From contig NC_015844.1 in NCBI RefSeq assembly GCF_000973105.1, positions 5,018,501 to 5,082,500 on the forward strand: a stretch of DNA of 64,000 nt, in the 5' to 3' direction. Positions within the stretch are counted from its first letter, which is position 1. Each line of letters opens with the position of its first letter. The notes beneath the pieces are model-generated. The model was not told the origin of the DNA and made no database searches. It worked only from the letters and a program-made list of their open reading frames with translations. The translations under genes and the position numbers were made by a program. Source of the stretch: Zobellia galactanivorans (GTDB lineage Bacteria > Bacteroidota > Bacteroidia > Flavobacteriales > Flavobacteriaceae). Positions 53,007 through 63,200 of this stretch are shown one piece after another.

Positions 53007-54106
53007 GGTTTTAAAATGTTTATGTAGTTTGATATTTCTATTTCTTCGGTGTAGTCCGTATTAATCTTCTGGAACAATGCCTCACACATCCGTTCTTTTT
53101 CGGAAGGGGACATTTTATGTATTTGCAATAAAACGTCTAACAGTTCATTTGACTGCAAAGGATCGTATAAGAACCCGTCTTTCTTATGGCTGATTACATC
53201 TTTTATCCCCCCGACATTGGCACCGATCACAATATTTTTAGTGGCGGCAGCTTCCAATAATACGTTCGGCATTCCATCATAAAAAGAGGGTACGGCCACG
53301 ATATTGATGGCATTGTAAAACAATATCAGTTCATTCTGGTTCGCGAAAGAAAAAAACCGAACGTTGATGTCTAAATTAAGGATATAGGTTTTGGTTTCTT
53401 CGCTTACGTCACCTATTAAACACAGTACAAAATCATTTTTATAAGGGAATTTCGCGAAGGTTTCTACAAAATTGACAATTCCCTTTTTGGCTTTCAATTG
53501 CCCTATAAAAGCAATCGGGATTTTAGAATTGAACGACTTTTTTAAACCTTCAATACCTTCTAAGTGGCTTTTAGCGGGTTTCCAATACGCGGTATTGATT
53601 CCGTTTTGAGTAAAATAGGTGTTGTTATGCGATACAAGGCTGTCTATCTTTTCCCTTTTCTCCCTAGTTACCGTAAATATATACCTAGAGTTTTCAAGGG
53701 CATATAATAAATGGCTTCTCTTTTTCGAAAAAATACCTTCATCAAAATCATTGCCCCTAATAAAGGTAATCAAAGGTTTATGTATCCATTTAGATAAAAC
53801 AGGCCCTAAATTAATAGGCAGGTTTCCCCCAAATATGCCAATATAGCTAAGCGTGTCTAAAAAGGGGAGTTGCTGAATGAATTCGGCAGCTAAAGATAAG
53901 GTAAACTCCTCCGAGCTTTCAATCGGTACGGCGGAATAGGTGCCGTTAACAATGGTTTGTGTGCTGAATTTCTTCTTTCTGTTCGAAAAATGGATGATAT
54001 GCACCCTTATTCCGTTTCTTTTGAAGTTGCGCACCAATCGATCACAGGAAACGGCCATACCACCTTTATTCGGTGGGTAATTTTGAGTGATAAGCAGTAC
54101 ATTCAT
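53003..54106 (-). CDS. GT4-family glycosyltransferase
   Basis: The 367-residue protein opens MNVLLITQNYPPNKGGMAVSCDRLVRNF, the GT4 acceptor-side glycine-rich loop. The C-terminal half has IAFIGQLKAKKGIVNFVETF (about 200), VPSFYDGMPNVLLEAAATKNIVIGANVGGIKDVI (about 278-312), which carries the E-x7-E-type retaining GT4 motif. Cytosolic, using a nucleotide sugar. It overlaps the next gene by one base and the lipoprotein gene by four. The acceptor is unknown. Confidence 0.85.
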   Translation of the reverse strand: MNVLLITQNYPPNKGGMAVSCDRLVRNFKRNGIRVHIIHFSNRKKKFSTQTIVNGTYSAVPIESSEEFTLSLAAEFIQQLPFLDTLSYIGIFGGNLPINLGPVLSKWIHKPLITFIRGNDFDEGIFSKKRSHLLYALENSRYIFTVTREKREKIDSLVSHNNTYFTQNGINTAYWKPAKSHLEGIEGLKKSFNSKIPIAFIGQLKAKKGIVNFVETFAKFPYKNDFVLCLIGDVSEETKTYILNLDINVRFFSFANQNELILFYNAINIVAVPSFYDGMPNVLLEAAATKNIVIGANVGGIKDVISHKKDGFLYDPLQSNELLDVLLQIHKMSPSEKERMCEALFQKINTDYTEEIEISNYINILKP

Positions 54107-54513
54107 TAACTGTCAAAATAAGATCCATCATCAGAATCATCATGTAAAAATATAGTAGAGCTCCTATCGAATAAACTACCGTAATCTTCGGCCAAAAATA
54201 CCATGTATGGGTATTCGGCATGGAATCGATGTATCATTTTTCTTCTCCAAACCGACCTGTCCTTGGAATAGAGTTCTATATCATTGGTAAGTCGTGCATC
54301 GAACTCTACAAAACAACTAATGCATAAAATGGAATTATTTTTTTTATAGACCGCGTGTTCTTTTCCCGGGTTGACAATTTGGTTGGCTTTAAAGGCATGT
54401 GTATTACACACATTTTTTTTGCATTTATCACAGACTATGGTTGCGTAACTTTCACAGTTTCGAACCACAAAAAGCCCTGTAAATTCTTCGCAACGTGTTG
54501 TTTTTTCTTCCAT
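54106..54513 (-). CDS. Zinc-binding-like Cys/His protein (B-box-like)
   Basis: The 135-residue protein has Cys20, Cys28, Cys31, Cys36, His39 and Cys64, Cys67 (spacing C-x7-C-x2-C-x4-C-x2-H and CxxC), which resembles a B-box or AN1-type zinc finger of protein-protein contact type. A region rich in acidic residues and Tyr ends the protein (HDDSDDGSYFDS). No signal peptide. Zinc-finger-like proteins of this kind inside bacterial glycosyltransferase operons are unusual. Function unknown. Confidence 0.65.
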   Translation of the reverse strand: MEEKTTRCEEFTGLFVVRNCESYATIVCDKCKKNVCNTHAFKANQIVNPGKEHAVYKKNNSILCISCFVEFDARLTNDIELYSKDRSVWRRKMIHRFHAEYPYMVFLAEDYGSLFDRSSTIFLHDDSDDGSYFDS

Positions 54514-54518
54514 AAAAA

Positions 54519-55472
54519 TTAAGCGCTAGGGGTTACACAACTGTAGCAAGTATTAATGAGGTTAATGACTTCCAAGGAAAAATAATCTACCGCAAAAGCA
54601 GTAATACTACTTTGCTTATAGGGATTGTATTGCTCAGGGTTTTCCTTTTTAACATCGAATTTTCGGCTTACTTTAAAAACATAATAGGCATCATCTTCAA
54701 CAAAACTTATTTCTTTCGTATCGACAGACGGGTTCAATTGGTATTTGTGTTTAGGTATCTTCATTTTAATGGTAAACGGATATGCCGCCCTATACTTGTG
54801 TTTGGTTTTTCTTTTACCGCTACTACCTCTTTTTAGGATAATCCGTTTTCTCGTTCTTTCGGTAAATTGAAAGAAGACTAACGATTCGTCATACAACAAA
54901 CACGACCCTTTACTTATTACCCGTTCATAATGCTCTTCTTCCCCTTTAATAAATCCCCTAGTTTCGCTAGTATAGGCCTCGTTTTTAATAAGGTTTTCCT
55001 TTGTTATCGTATGTTTTAAGTTGGCCTCTAAGGCTATTTTTGATTCTACCTGCAAATCTTCTTCGATTAAGGTAAACAGGGCCGAAAAGTAATCGGCAAA
55101 AAAGTCAAAACCTTCCGCGAAATTCCTTTTGAATTTTTTGTTCGTTCTATAGGTCATGATAATCGCCACTATCAAACCGGGAAACACCAGCATACCCAGC
55201 GTGACGGGTAGTATTTTAAAAGCAGGGGAAATGTTCGTTAGCGGAGAGGTTATAAAAGTACCTATGAAAATACCCAAAAAGATAAACCATATCTTTTTTA
55301 TTTTTTTCTTCTTTTTCTCTTGGGCTATTTCCCTTTGCAATACACAAGCCCTAAAAAACCGAATCCATTTAACAGGTGTTTTTTTAGAATTAAAACCTCT
55401 GTGCAAATGGGCTCTTTCTATAGGGGCTCCTATATATTGTTCCTTATTTAATTCATTGCCTTGTCTGTCCAT
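54519..55472 (-). CDS. Membrane protein of unknown function
   Basis: The 317-residue protein has a basic N-terminal cytoplasmic part (about 1-60, with KKKKKIKKIW), two adjacent membrane helices (about 63-79 and 84-107) and a large soluble C-terminal part (about 115-317) with strands such as SLVFFQFTERTRKRIILKRG and FTIKMKIPKHKYQLN. I recognise no family. It is five bases downstream of the zinc-finger-like start region and two bases from the GT4 gene, so its expression is tied to them. Confidence 0.68.
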   Translation of the reverse strand: MDRQGNELNKEQYIGAPIERAHLHRGFNSKKTPVKWIRFFRACVLQREIAQEKKKKKIKKIWFIFLGIFIGTFITSPLTNISPAFKILPVTLGMLVFPGLIVAIIMTYRTNKKFKRNFAEGFDFFADYFSALFTLIEEDLQVESKIALEANLKHTITKENLIKNEAYTSETRGFIKGEEEHYERVISKGSCLLYDESLVFFQFTERTRKRIILKRGSSGKRKTKHKYRAAYPFTIKMKIPKHKYQLNPSVDTKEISFVEDDAYYVFKVSRKFDVKKENPEQYNPYKQSSITAFAVDYFSLEVINLINTCYSCVTPSA

Positions 55473-55473
55473 A

Positions 55474-56628
55474 TCAGAGCATTAAATCTTGGTAAACTTT
55501 TTTCAATTTAGCTTTTTGATCCTCCCATAAAAAATCACCTTGAACCTTTTTAAAGGCACTGGCTATATAGCTTTCCTTTCTTTCCGGCTCATCCAATATA
55601 AACCGGATACACCGGGCCAGATCTTGTTCTCTATCGGGCTCAAAAAGTAGGGCTTCTTCTTCGGTGACCAACTCGGAAACCACAGGTAATTCCGAAGCGA
55701 TTACCATTGTTTTACAAGCCATACTCTCTAATATCTTAAGCGGACAACAACCTTGTGTAATATTTCTGTCACATGCTTTTAATGGGGCTATGGAGGCCTC
55801 TGCGTAATGTATATAGTTGTACAACTCCTTTTTAGGCAATCGAGACTTTAGAATAACGCGGTTTTCCAAACCTAGTTTTTCCAATAGTTTTCTATAAGGT
55901 TTAAAGGCTTTTTCCTTTACGGCCAAACAAATGACCAGTTTTAGGTCTTTAAAATCTTCTAAGTAAGTCATTGCCTTAAGCAAAACCTCTAAACCTTGCC
56001 AAGGTTGTATGGCCCCAAAATAAATGAGGTATTGATCTGGGGCATCGATTGGCCTTTCAAAGGAATCGGGTATATGTGCCCCGTTCGGTATCACTTTTAT
56101 CTTATCGGCATCGACCGAAAAATTGGTTTCCAAATAAGTTTTGGTAACCTCGGAAGGGGTAATGATTACGGTCGATTTGTGTAAACATTGCAACTCCAGC
56201 TCCTTTAATTTCCGTAGAAAGGAAGGGGTTAGATCAGGATACCTATAAGGGAGTTCCACCGATGTTAGGGCATTGACCTCAAAGATGGTTTTTATACTCG
56301 GTTCGGCGATCAATCCCATGCCGCTCCAAACATCCCTAAAATGACCTATTTGAATAGATTCCTTATGCTTTTGGATATCGATAAATAGTTGCTGGGAAAA
56401 AAGGGAAGCCTTTTCTAGATAGTTCAGCTTTTCTTCGTTGTAATAACGCTTTATAAAAATATTGCCCTCCGTCTGTACGGCAGGGTAGGAGCTATTGCCC
56501 CGTAAACAGAATAGTTGTAATTGATCACATTGCCCTGACGAAACCAAGATCATCTCCCTGATATGGGTAGAAGCACCTTTTGCGCTTGGAAACACATCGT
56601 AGGTAGCGTAGATATTTCTTTTCTCCAA
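55474..56628 (-). CDS. GT4-family glycosyltransferase
   Basis: The 384-residue protein has GT4 features: HIREM near 23, a donor-side block YLIYFGAIQPWQGLEVLLKAMTYL (about 205-228), KSRLPKKELYNYIHYAEASIAPLKACDRNITQGCCPLKILESMACKTMVIASELPVV (about 265-320). The motif ITQGCCPLKILE is the E-containing acceptor and donor loop with an unusual pair of Cys. It is two bases from the next gene. A second, divergent GT4 beside that at 53003 suggests a two-sugar product or modification. Confidence 0.83.
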   Translation of the reverse strand: MEKRNIYATYDVFPSAKGASTHIREMILVSSGQCDQLQLFCLRGNSSYPAVQTEGNIFIKRYYNEEKLNYLEKASLFSQQLFIDIQKHKESIQIGHFRDVWSGMGLIAEPSIKTIFEVNALTSVELPYRYPDLTPSFLRKLKELELQCLHKSTVIITPSEVTKTYLETNFSVDADKIKVIPNGAHIPDSFERPIDAPDQYLIYFGAIQPWQGLEVLLKAMTYLEDFKDLKLVICLAVKEKAFKPYRKLLEKLGLENRVILKSRLPKKELYNYIHYAEASIAPLKACDRNITQGCCPLKILESMACKTMVIASELPVVSELVTEEEALLFEPDREQDLARCIRFILDEPERKESYIASAFKKVQGDFLWEDQKAKLKKVYQDLML

Positions 56629-56630
56629 AA

Positions 56631-57185
56631 TTAGAAAGAGAATTTAACCGGTTCTTTTTCTGCCGCGTTTTCAACTTCAAAAAACTCACCCTTTTTAAAA
56701 GTGAACATATTGGCAATGATATTTGACGGAAAACTATCTATGGCGATATTGTTTTCTTTTACCGTGGCATTGTAATACCTACGTGCCATTTCAATATCAT
56801 CTTCCAATGAGGTCAGCTCGTTTTGTAGTTCTCGGAAATTTCGATCGGCCTTTAAATCCGGATAATTTTCGGCGATGGCAAAAAGATTGACCATAGAATT
56901 TTTCAAAACACTTTCCGCCTTACCCAGCTCATCGACCGAAGAAGCGCTTTGAGCTAGATTTCGAGCCTTGGTTATGTTTTCAAAGGTTTCTTTTTCATGA
57001 CTGGCATAGCCTTTTACGGTTTCTATCAAACCCGGAATCAAATCATATCGTTTTTTTAGAAAAACATCGATACTGCTCCAGCCTTCTTCCATTTCTACTT
57101 TCTTCCGAACCAATCCATTATACACCGAAATGACATAGAAAACCAAGATACATACAATACCAATTAGCACAATAGATATAACCAT
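56631..57185 (-). CDS. LemA-family membrane protein
   Basis: The 184-residue protein has one N-terminal helix (about 2-22) and the LemA domain: YNGLVRKKVEMEEGWSSIDVFLKKRYDLIPGLIETVKGYASHEKETFENITKAR (about 23-76), NPDLKADRNF-like YPDLKADRNFRELQNELTSLEDDIEMARRYYNATVKENNI (about 108-147). The family is a widespread inner-membrane long-helix bundle of unknown mechanism. First gene of the seven-gene operon; the next gene starts 2 bases after its stop. Confidence 0.9.
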   Translation of the reverse strand: MVISIVLIGIVCILVFYVISVYNGLVRKKVEMEEGWSSIDVFLKKRYDLIPGLIETVKGYASHEKETFENITKARNLAQSASSVDELGKAESVLKNSMVNLFAIAENYPDLKADRNFRELQNELTSLEDDIEMARRYYNATVKENNIAIDSFPSNIIANMFTFKKGEFFEVENAAEKEPVKFSF

Positions 57186-57387
57186 AAGGATAGTTTTTAT
57201 GCTAATTTAACAGAAAAATCTGATTATTATTATAGGAATTAAAATGATAATGTAAACTAAGCTTATGCTTTAGATGGTGGTTTTTACCGAATATCAGAAT
57301 CTTAGGCACAAGGAATCGCTTTAAAGGTTTAACCATAATTAGCATGTATTTTATCTGAAAACGCTAAAGGGAATAAAAGAGTTCCCT

Positions 57388-57395
57388 TAATTTTG
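57388..57395 (+). promoter_or_regulatory. -7 element supporting a TTG start
   Basis: TAATTTTG is an exact TAnnTTTG, 31 bases before the TTG at 57427; the in-frame stop at 57418 leaves TTG as the only start. Confidence 0.5.
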
Positions 57396-57426
57396 TGCCT
57401 CATACACTTTACATAATTAAAGAGAC

Positions 57427-58026
57427 TTGCTAGAGAAAAGACGACAATTACCCCAAGAACAAAATATAGATACCGATTATTTCATCTATTGTTTGGAAGC
57501 GGTTCAAGAGATAGAAACGGACAAGCTTACCGAAACACAGGAAAACTTGGGGCAATTGGCCATGAAATACGGGGTAGCCAGCATTTATAAAACATGTGAT
57601 ACCATTGAAGGGCTCGAATCGAGCTTAAATGCCCTGGTCTTGGATGACCATAATTTTAAAGACTACGAAATTATTTATTTGGTCATGGCGGGGGAAGCCA
57701 ATAGTATTTGCCTGAATGGCTACTACTACAGTTTACAGGAAATTGCAGAGCTGTTTGAAGGCCGATTAAAAGGGAAGATTCTACATTTCTCCAATGAAAA
57801 AATCCTAGACCTGGACGAAGACGAAGCTCAGTATTTCTTGGATATCACCAACGCCAAAGCAATTTCTGGCTATGGCAATGCTTATAAGGGAATAAGCAGT
57901 GTCAATCTAGACAAGGCCTTCTTCAATTTGTTTAAGGAAGACGATAATATGTTCGATGTGGTAGAAGAGCTCCACCAAAGGCATTACACTACCTGTAAAT
58001 TACTTGATTTTAGGTTGTATTATTAA
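57427..58026 (+). CDS. DUF6642-like protein, caspase-like fold without evident catalytic pair
   Basis: The 199-residue protein must start at a TTG. The pattern YFIYCLEAVQEI, YKTCDTIEGLESSLNALV, KDYEIIYLVMAGEANSICLNGYYYSLQEIAELFEGRLKGKILHFSNEKILDLDEDEAQYFLDITNAKAISGYGN resembles DUF6642/CHAT-like caspase-fold proteins, where FHG (His) and a HFGSC (Cys) block would be active. Here the positions read VMAGE and HFSNEK, so both catalytic residues are missing. It may be a binding-only or regulatory version. The identification is from memory and tentative. Monocistronic. Confidence 0.6.
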   Translation: MLEKRRQLPQEQNIDTDYFIYCLEAVQEIETDKLTETQENLGQLAMKYGVASIYKTCDTIEGLESSLNALVLDDHNFKDYEIIYLVMAGEANSICLNGYYYSLQEIAELFEGRLKGKILHFSNEKILDLDEDEAQYFLDITNAKAISGYGNAYKGISSVNLDKAFFNLFKEDDNMFDVVEELHQRHYTTCKLLDFRLYY

Positions 58027-58259
58027 ACCGAGACAAATCGGTCGATGATTGCTTTTTTTGGCGAAAATGCGTTTAGACACCGGCGTATCTACCGCAACCC
58101 AGGATCACCAACTGCAATTTCCGGCCTTCCTGCTGTTCGTGGGCCTTTTTTATGATAAATCGGGCCGCCTCGGAGTCTTGGGGAGTGTCTTTGGCCTTTA
58201 TTGGACGGTTACTTTCCAAGGGAAAGGGGACTTAAAAAAACGTTTTCCCGGCACTTGTT

Positions 58260-58700
58260 TTATAGGCTTATCGTTTTAAACCCATTTTCCTGCAAGCCGA
58301 AGAAATAGGTAAATCCATTGGAAGTGGTTTCCACATAGGAAGGATAGTCCGATTTTTTGACGCCCAATTTATTCATGGCAAATTCACAGACTACAATACG
58401 GATTCCTAGTTTTTGGGCTTTTTCGACCAAAGGCGCCAACTCCTTGTTGGTAGCCAGGTCCTTTACGACCTTTCCGATCAATACAATTTCAAATTGAATA
58501 GCCTTGCTCTTGTTCTTATATTCCTCGCCCGTCATTACCGATGCCATAAAATGATTGGAATTTTGGACCAATAAGGCATATTTACCATCGTTTTTGATCG
58601 AGTTTTCTATCTCTTGTACACTTTTCACTTGGGCATTGACCGACACTGAAGTCGTTAAACTTAAGGCGAATAAGGCGATGATTAAAAATTGCTTTTTCAT
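58260..58700 (-). CDS. Exported DsrE-family protein
   Basis: The 146-residue protein has a signal peptide (ends VNAQ, about 24) and a DsrE/F-like alpha/beta domain: KYALLVQNSNHFMASVM, FEIVLIGKVVKDLATNKELAPLVEKAQKLGIRIVVCEFAMNKLGV (Cys about 111, the position of the active Cys in sulfur-relay DsrE-like proteins). Export is unusual compared with cytoplasmic DsrE, but periplasmic DsrE-like proteins occur in Bacteroidota. Its partner is unknown. Own promoter with TACCTTTG at 58763-58770. Confidence 0.82.
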   Translation of the reverse strand: MKKQFLIIALFALSLTTSVSVNAQVKSVQEIENSIKNDGKYALLVQNSNHFMASVMTGEEYKNKSKAIQFEIVLIGKVVKDLATNKELAPLVEKAQKLGIRIVVCEFAMNKLGVKKSDYPSYVETTSNGFTYFFGLQENGFKTISL

Positions 58701-58762
58701 TTTTTAAAATTTTTTAGTGTTGTTCAAAAAGAGTGATTTTGCAAAAAGTACCAAATTTTAGG

Positions 58763-58770
58763 CAAAGGTA
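58763..58770 (-). promoter_or_regulatory. -7 element of the DsrE gene
   Basis: TACCTTTG on the minus strand is an exact TAnnTTTG, 62 bases before the ATG at 58700. Confidence 0.45.
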
Positions 58771-59097
58771 TCGTCCAACTTTTTTTTGGAGCGTAACTTT
58801 TGTTACAAGGGGCAAACAAGGCATTACGCCGACTATCGACATGTGTCCTTGCAAAATACGGGTGTGGCTTTTTTGTGAACAAAATGCTAAGGTAGGCGGG
58901 AAGGGCAAGTTATGTGGATCGGGTTTATAGTCAAACCCTCGCTAAAGGAATGATTAATAATCTTTAACTTCATGGTAAAAACCTACAATTGACCTAAAAT
59001 ATCGATATAGATATTCGATGCTCCTCAAGTAAATCATTCTTGTGGAGCGAAAAACTTAACTCCATTTGCGTTTATTGTAATTAAAATATTTATTTTA

Positions 59098-59124
59098 ATC
59101 GAATAGAAAAAGTAACTATTCGAT
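59098..59124. promoter_or_regulatory. 9-bp inverted repeat upstream of the ABC gene
   Basis: ATCGAATAG, nine bases, CTATTCGAT: a perfect inverted repeat about 175 bases before the ABC ATPase start. It could be an operator or a hairpin in the leader. Confidence 0.35.
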
Positions 59125-59297
59125 CAGTCGCGTTAACATCGGTTAAAAGCACTGATGGTAAACGTAGTTTTAGCTCCCCCTTTATAGTTTTTTTCGTGCA
59201 TACTAGAAAAATCATTCCGTAATCGAAGAATGAATTTTTCAACCCCCTGAAACCAATGCATCGAGTACCCATAATAAACCAACCAATATTGAAAAAC

Positions 59298-60185
59298 ATG
59301 GAGTTAGAAATCAAGAATTTAAGTAAAACGTATTCCAATGGCGTTCAAGCCTTAAAAGATGTTACCTTGACCATTCCCCAAGGAATGTTTGGTCTACTAG
59401 GCCCAAATGGTGCAGGTAAATCGTCTTTAATGCGCACCTTGGCAACATTACAACAAGCCGATTCCGGCTCCGTTACACTTGGCGAAATAGACATTTTAAA
59501 TGATAAGTCCGAGGTGCGAAAAATTCTTGGATACCTTCCCCAAGAGTTCGGGGTATACCCAAAAGTGAGTTCGTACAACATGTTAAACCATATTGCTTCC
59601 TTAAAAGGGGTGTCAAGTAAAGGTGAGCGTAAGGACTTGGTAGAATCCTTACTGACAAAAACCAATCTTTGGCATGTGCGGAACAAAAGCTTAGGCACCT
59701 ATTCCGGGGGTATGAAACAGCGGTTTGGTATTGCCCAGGCCCTAATCGGTGATCCCCGTTTAATTATTGTAGATGAACCCACGGCCGGCCTCGACCCTGC
59801 GGAACGTGTGCGGTTTCATAATTTATTGAGTGAAATTGGTGAAAATACCATTGTAATTCTATCGACACATATCGTTGAGGACATTTCCAATTTATGCAAC
59901 AATATGGCCATTATTTGTCTTGGTGAAGTTGTTGCAAAGGGCAATCCGGCTGTTTTGACCGAAGCCGTTAAAGGTCGCGTTTGGAAAAAAGCTATTGAGA
60001 AGGTAGAACTGGAAAGCTACCAGTCTGGGATGCAGGTCATTTCTACGCATCTAAAAGCGGGGCAAACTATAATCCATGTTTTAAGTGATGATAAGCCAGA
60101 TGCTTCCTTTGAAGCTAGTCCGGCCAATTTAGAGGACGTTTACTTTGCTGAAATTACATCTCGTATGGAGACTGTTTCTGCATAA
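59298..60185 (+). CDS. ABC transporter ATP-binding protein
   Basis: The ATG at 59298 (MELEIKNLSKTYSNG) is preferred; the longer frame adds 14 residues without similarity. The 295-residue ATPase has Walker A LGPNGAGKSS (about 35-44), signature YSGGMKQR (about 134), Walker B LIIVDEPTAGLDP (about 154), and the switch His in STHIV (about 192). A C-terminal extension of about 85 residues follows. It precedes the M1-fused permease by 32 bases and drives it. Confidence 0.9.
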   Translation: MELEIKNLSKTYSNGVQALKDVTLTIPQGMFGLLGPNGAGKSSLMRTLATLQQADSGSVTLGEIDILNDKSEVRKILGYLPQEFGVYPKVSSYNMLNHIASLKGVSSKGERKDLVESLLTKTNLWHVRNKSLGTYSGGMKQRFGIAQALIGDPRLIIVDEPTAGLDPAERVRFHNLLSEIGENTIVILSTHIVEDISNLCNNMAIICLGEVVAKGNPAVLTEAVKGRVWKKAIEKVELESYQSGMQVISTHLKAGQTIIHVLSDDKPDASFEASPANLEDVYFAEITSRMETVSA

Positions 60186-60217
60186 TTGCTTCATTCATTC
60201 ACTTAAATCATTCAATT

Positions 60218-63200
60218 ATGCTTAAAGAAATTTTTCTATTCGAAATCAAATATAGATTAGGTCGCCCGGCAACTTGGGCCTATTTTGGAATCCTGATAAT
60301 TTTCGGACTTTTTGTGGCTATCGGGGGTAATGGCCCTGCATCGGAAAAGGTTTTTGTAAACTCGCCAGTGGCCATTGCAACCGTGCTGTCCACTATTAGT
60401 GTTTTTGGTATTATGCTTTCAAGTGCGATTATGGGAGTCCCCGTTTATAGGGATATTGAGCACAAAACGGAAAATTATTATTTCTCTTTTCCCGTAAGCG
60501 AAAAGGGGTACTTGCTAGGTCGTTTTTTAGGCTCTATGTCCGTACTTTTTTTCGTCAGTCTCGGGCTGCACCTAGGCTTGATCATCGGTTTTTTTATCGG
60601 CCCGTATGCGGGCTATGAGGAAGCGGAGCGATTTACCGATTTTAATCTGTGGCATTATGTGCAACCTACCTTGATCTTGTACTGGACGAACTTTTTCTTC
60701 GCAGGCTGTATTTTTTTCGCCTTGGTGAGTCTAACCAAAAAGGTAATGTTAGCCTATGCGGGTGGCGCTATTCTTTTTATTGTCTACCTCGTTACCATAA
60801 CACTTACGCAAGACATAGAAAACAAGGATCTGGTAAGTTTAATAGATCCATTTGGCCTTGGGACTTACGAAAATACCATTCAATATTGGACGCCTGAAGA
60901 ACAAAATACCCAGACGGTTCCTTTTAATGGCATGTTGTTATGGAATCGCATTATTTGGGTCGGGGTAGGATTAATGACCCTTTTCTACACCTTGTTTAGA
61001 TTCGACTTTCAGCGATTCTTGAACAAGAATTATACCTCCAAAAAGAAAAACGACAATTTAGATACGCCCAAAGCCTCAGCTGCATTAACGAAAATACCTC
61101 GTGTGGCAAAGGTGTTTTCCGGAGCATTGAACTTCAAATTGTTGTTTCGGTTGGCGGGAATCGAGTTTAAAAATATCATTAGGGATAATTTTTTCAGGGC
61201 CATACTTATTGCCGCGGTTTTATTCTTGTTTTTTGATGCTTGGTTTGGCTTCCCTACCTACGGAACACCCTCTTTGCCGCTTACTTATTATATGTTGGAA
61301 GTCAAGGACTTCACCTATATCATTCTCATATTCATCCTTATCGTGTTTATGACCGGCGAAGTGTTACATCGGGAACGCAATGTCAACTACGATCAAATTT
61401 TCGGCTCATTACCTATACCCAATCGCATTGTTTATGGTTCAAAATTCTTGGCATTGGTGATGGTGAGTTTTATTCTTGTAAATATGGTTTTGGTCAGTGG
61501 AATGCTCAACCAGGTTATAAAGGGCTACTTCAATTTTGAATTTGACAAGTACTTCACCGACTTGTATTTAATAGAATTTCCAAAGTACATCACATTTGTT
61601 ATGCTGGCCTTTTTTGTGCATTCATTGGTCACAAAAAAGTTTATGGGCCATGTCATTGCCATTGCCATATGGGCCTTGCTTTTTGGTTTAAATAGTTTGG
61701 CCGAGGTTGATAATAATCTATACCTCTATAGTTACGCCCCACGTTATATCGTCTCCGATATGAACGGTTTTGGGCATTTTGGAGAAGCCTTGTTATGGTT
61801 TAGGATGTATTGGTTGGCCTGTGGGGGCGTTTTAACGGTCATTGGTTACCTCTTTTGGAAACGCGGCACGGATTCAGGCATAAAAGCAAGGTGGCAATTG
61901 GTAAAGGAACGACTAAACCTAAGGACTATGGGTATGGGCCTGGCCCTGTTGGCCGTATTTATTGGTTCGGGCGCATTTATAAATTACAATACCAAAACGC
62001 TCAATAAGTACAGAACGGTTAAGGCAGGTACCATCAAATCAGCCGATTATGAAAAAAACCTAAGTAAATATGACAAAATAGCGCAACCCAAAGTTATCGA
62101 TGTTACGGTTGATGCGGATTTAGTGCCCGAAGAACGTTCTGCCACCATCAAAGCCAGGTATGTAATGGTAAATAAAACGGAGGAAGTAATTGACTCCCTC
62201 CACTTAAACTGGGGGACGGAAGGCCTGCTTAAGAAAGAAGTGAAGTCATTTACCATAGACGGCAAGGTCCCCAAACTGGGAAAGCGTTATGACGATTACG
62301 GCTATGAAATCTATGCCTTTGACACCCCCTTGCAACCTAAGGACACCCTTACATTGGCATTAGAGGTAGCGGCCTCTTACCAAGGTTTTCCCAATGAAGG
62401 TTACGGTTCGGATATTGTCTATAATGGTACATTTTTAAATAATGACTATTTTCCATCTTTCGGGTACAGTCCGGAAGAGGAATTAACCAGTGACCAAGAT
62501 CGTAAAAAGTATGGTTTGCCCATAAAAGACTATCAGTATCCGGAACAAACGGATGCATGGGGAACAAGCAATTTGCTCTTTACCGATGATGCGGATTATG
62601 TAACTTTTGAAGGCACTGTGAGTACCGCTCCCGATCAAATTGCCATAATGCCCGGCCAGTTACAAAAAGAATGGAAAGAAAACGGTCGTAACTATTACCG
62701 GTATAAAATGACGGGAGAACTGGATTTTTTCTATAATATTTCCTCTGCAGCGTATAAGGTACATCGCGAAGTTTGGACAGGTAAAGGCGGAGAAAAAGTG
62801 ACTATTGAAATATTCCACCATCCAACGCATACCTACAATATTGATCGCTTCGTAAAGAGCGTAAAACACTCCTTGGATTATTTTTCAGAAAATTTTGGAG
62901 CTTATCAATATAAACAACTTCGTATCCTGGAGTTTCCCCGGTATCAATTTTTTGCCCAATCGTTTCCCAATACCGTTCCTTTTTCAGAGAGTTTCGCCTG
63001 GGTGGGCGATTTTAATGATCCCAATGATGTCGATTACCTCTATTTCGTCACCTCCCATGAGGTGGCACACCAATGGTGGGGGCATCAAATTTCTCCATCG
63101 GCGACGCGAGGTGCAAATCAAATTTCAGAATCCATGGCGGAATATGCGGCACTTATGGTAATGAAGGAAGCATATGGTGATGATGCCATGCAAAAATTTC

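Larger units (their letters stand above)
58701..59297. other. Intergenic, with promoter and hairpins
   Basis: About 600 bases between divergent units. It contains a short inverted repeat GTAAC-TTTT-GTTAC (58793-58806), the DsrE -7 element and the 9-bp inverted repeat at 59098-59124. Short frames on both strands look spurious. Confidence 0.4.

Noticed and set aside
58049-58279. 76-codon plus-strand frame
   Set aside because: It runs into the end of the opposite-strand DsrE gene and has no family or promoter; weak hydrophobic pattern only.
58733-58930. Opposing 64-65-codon frames upstream of the DsrE gene
   Set aside because: Both occupy the promoter region and mirror each other, as expected for chance frames.
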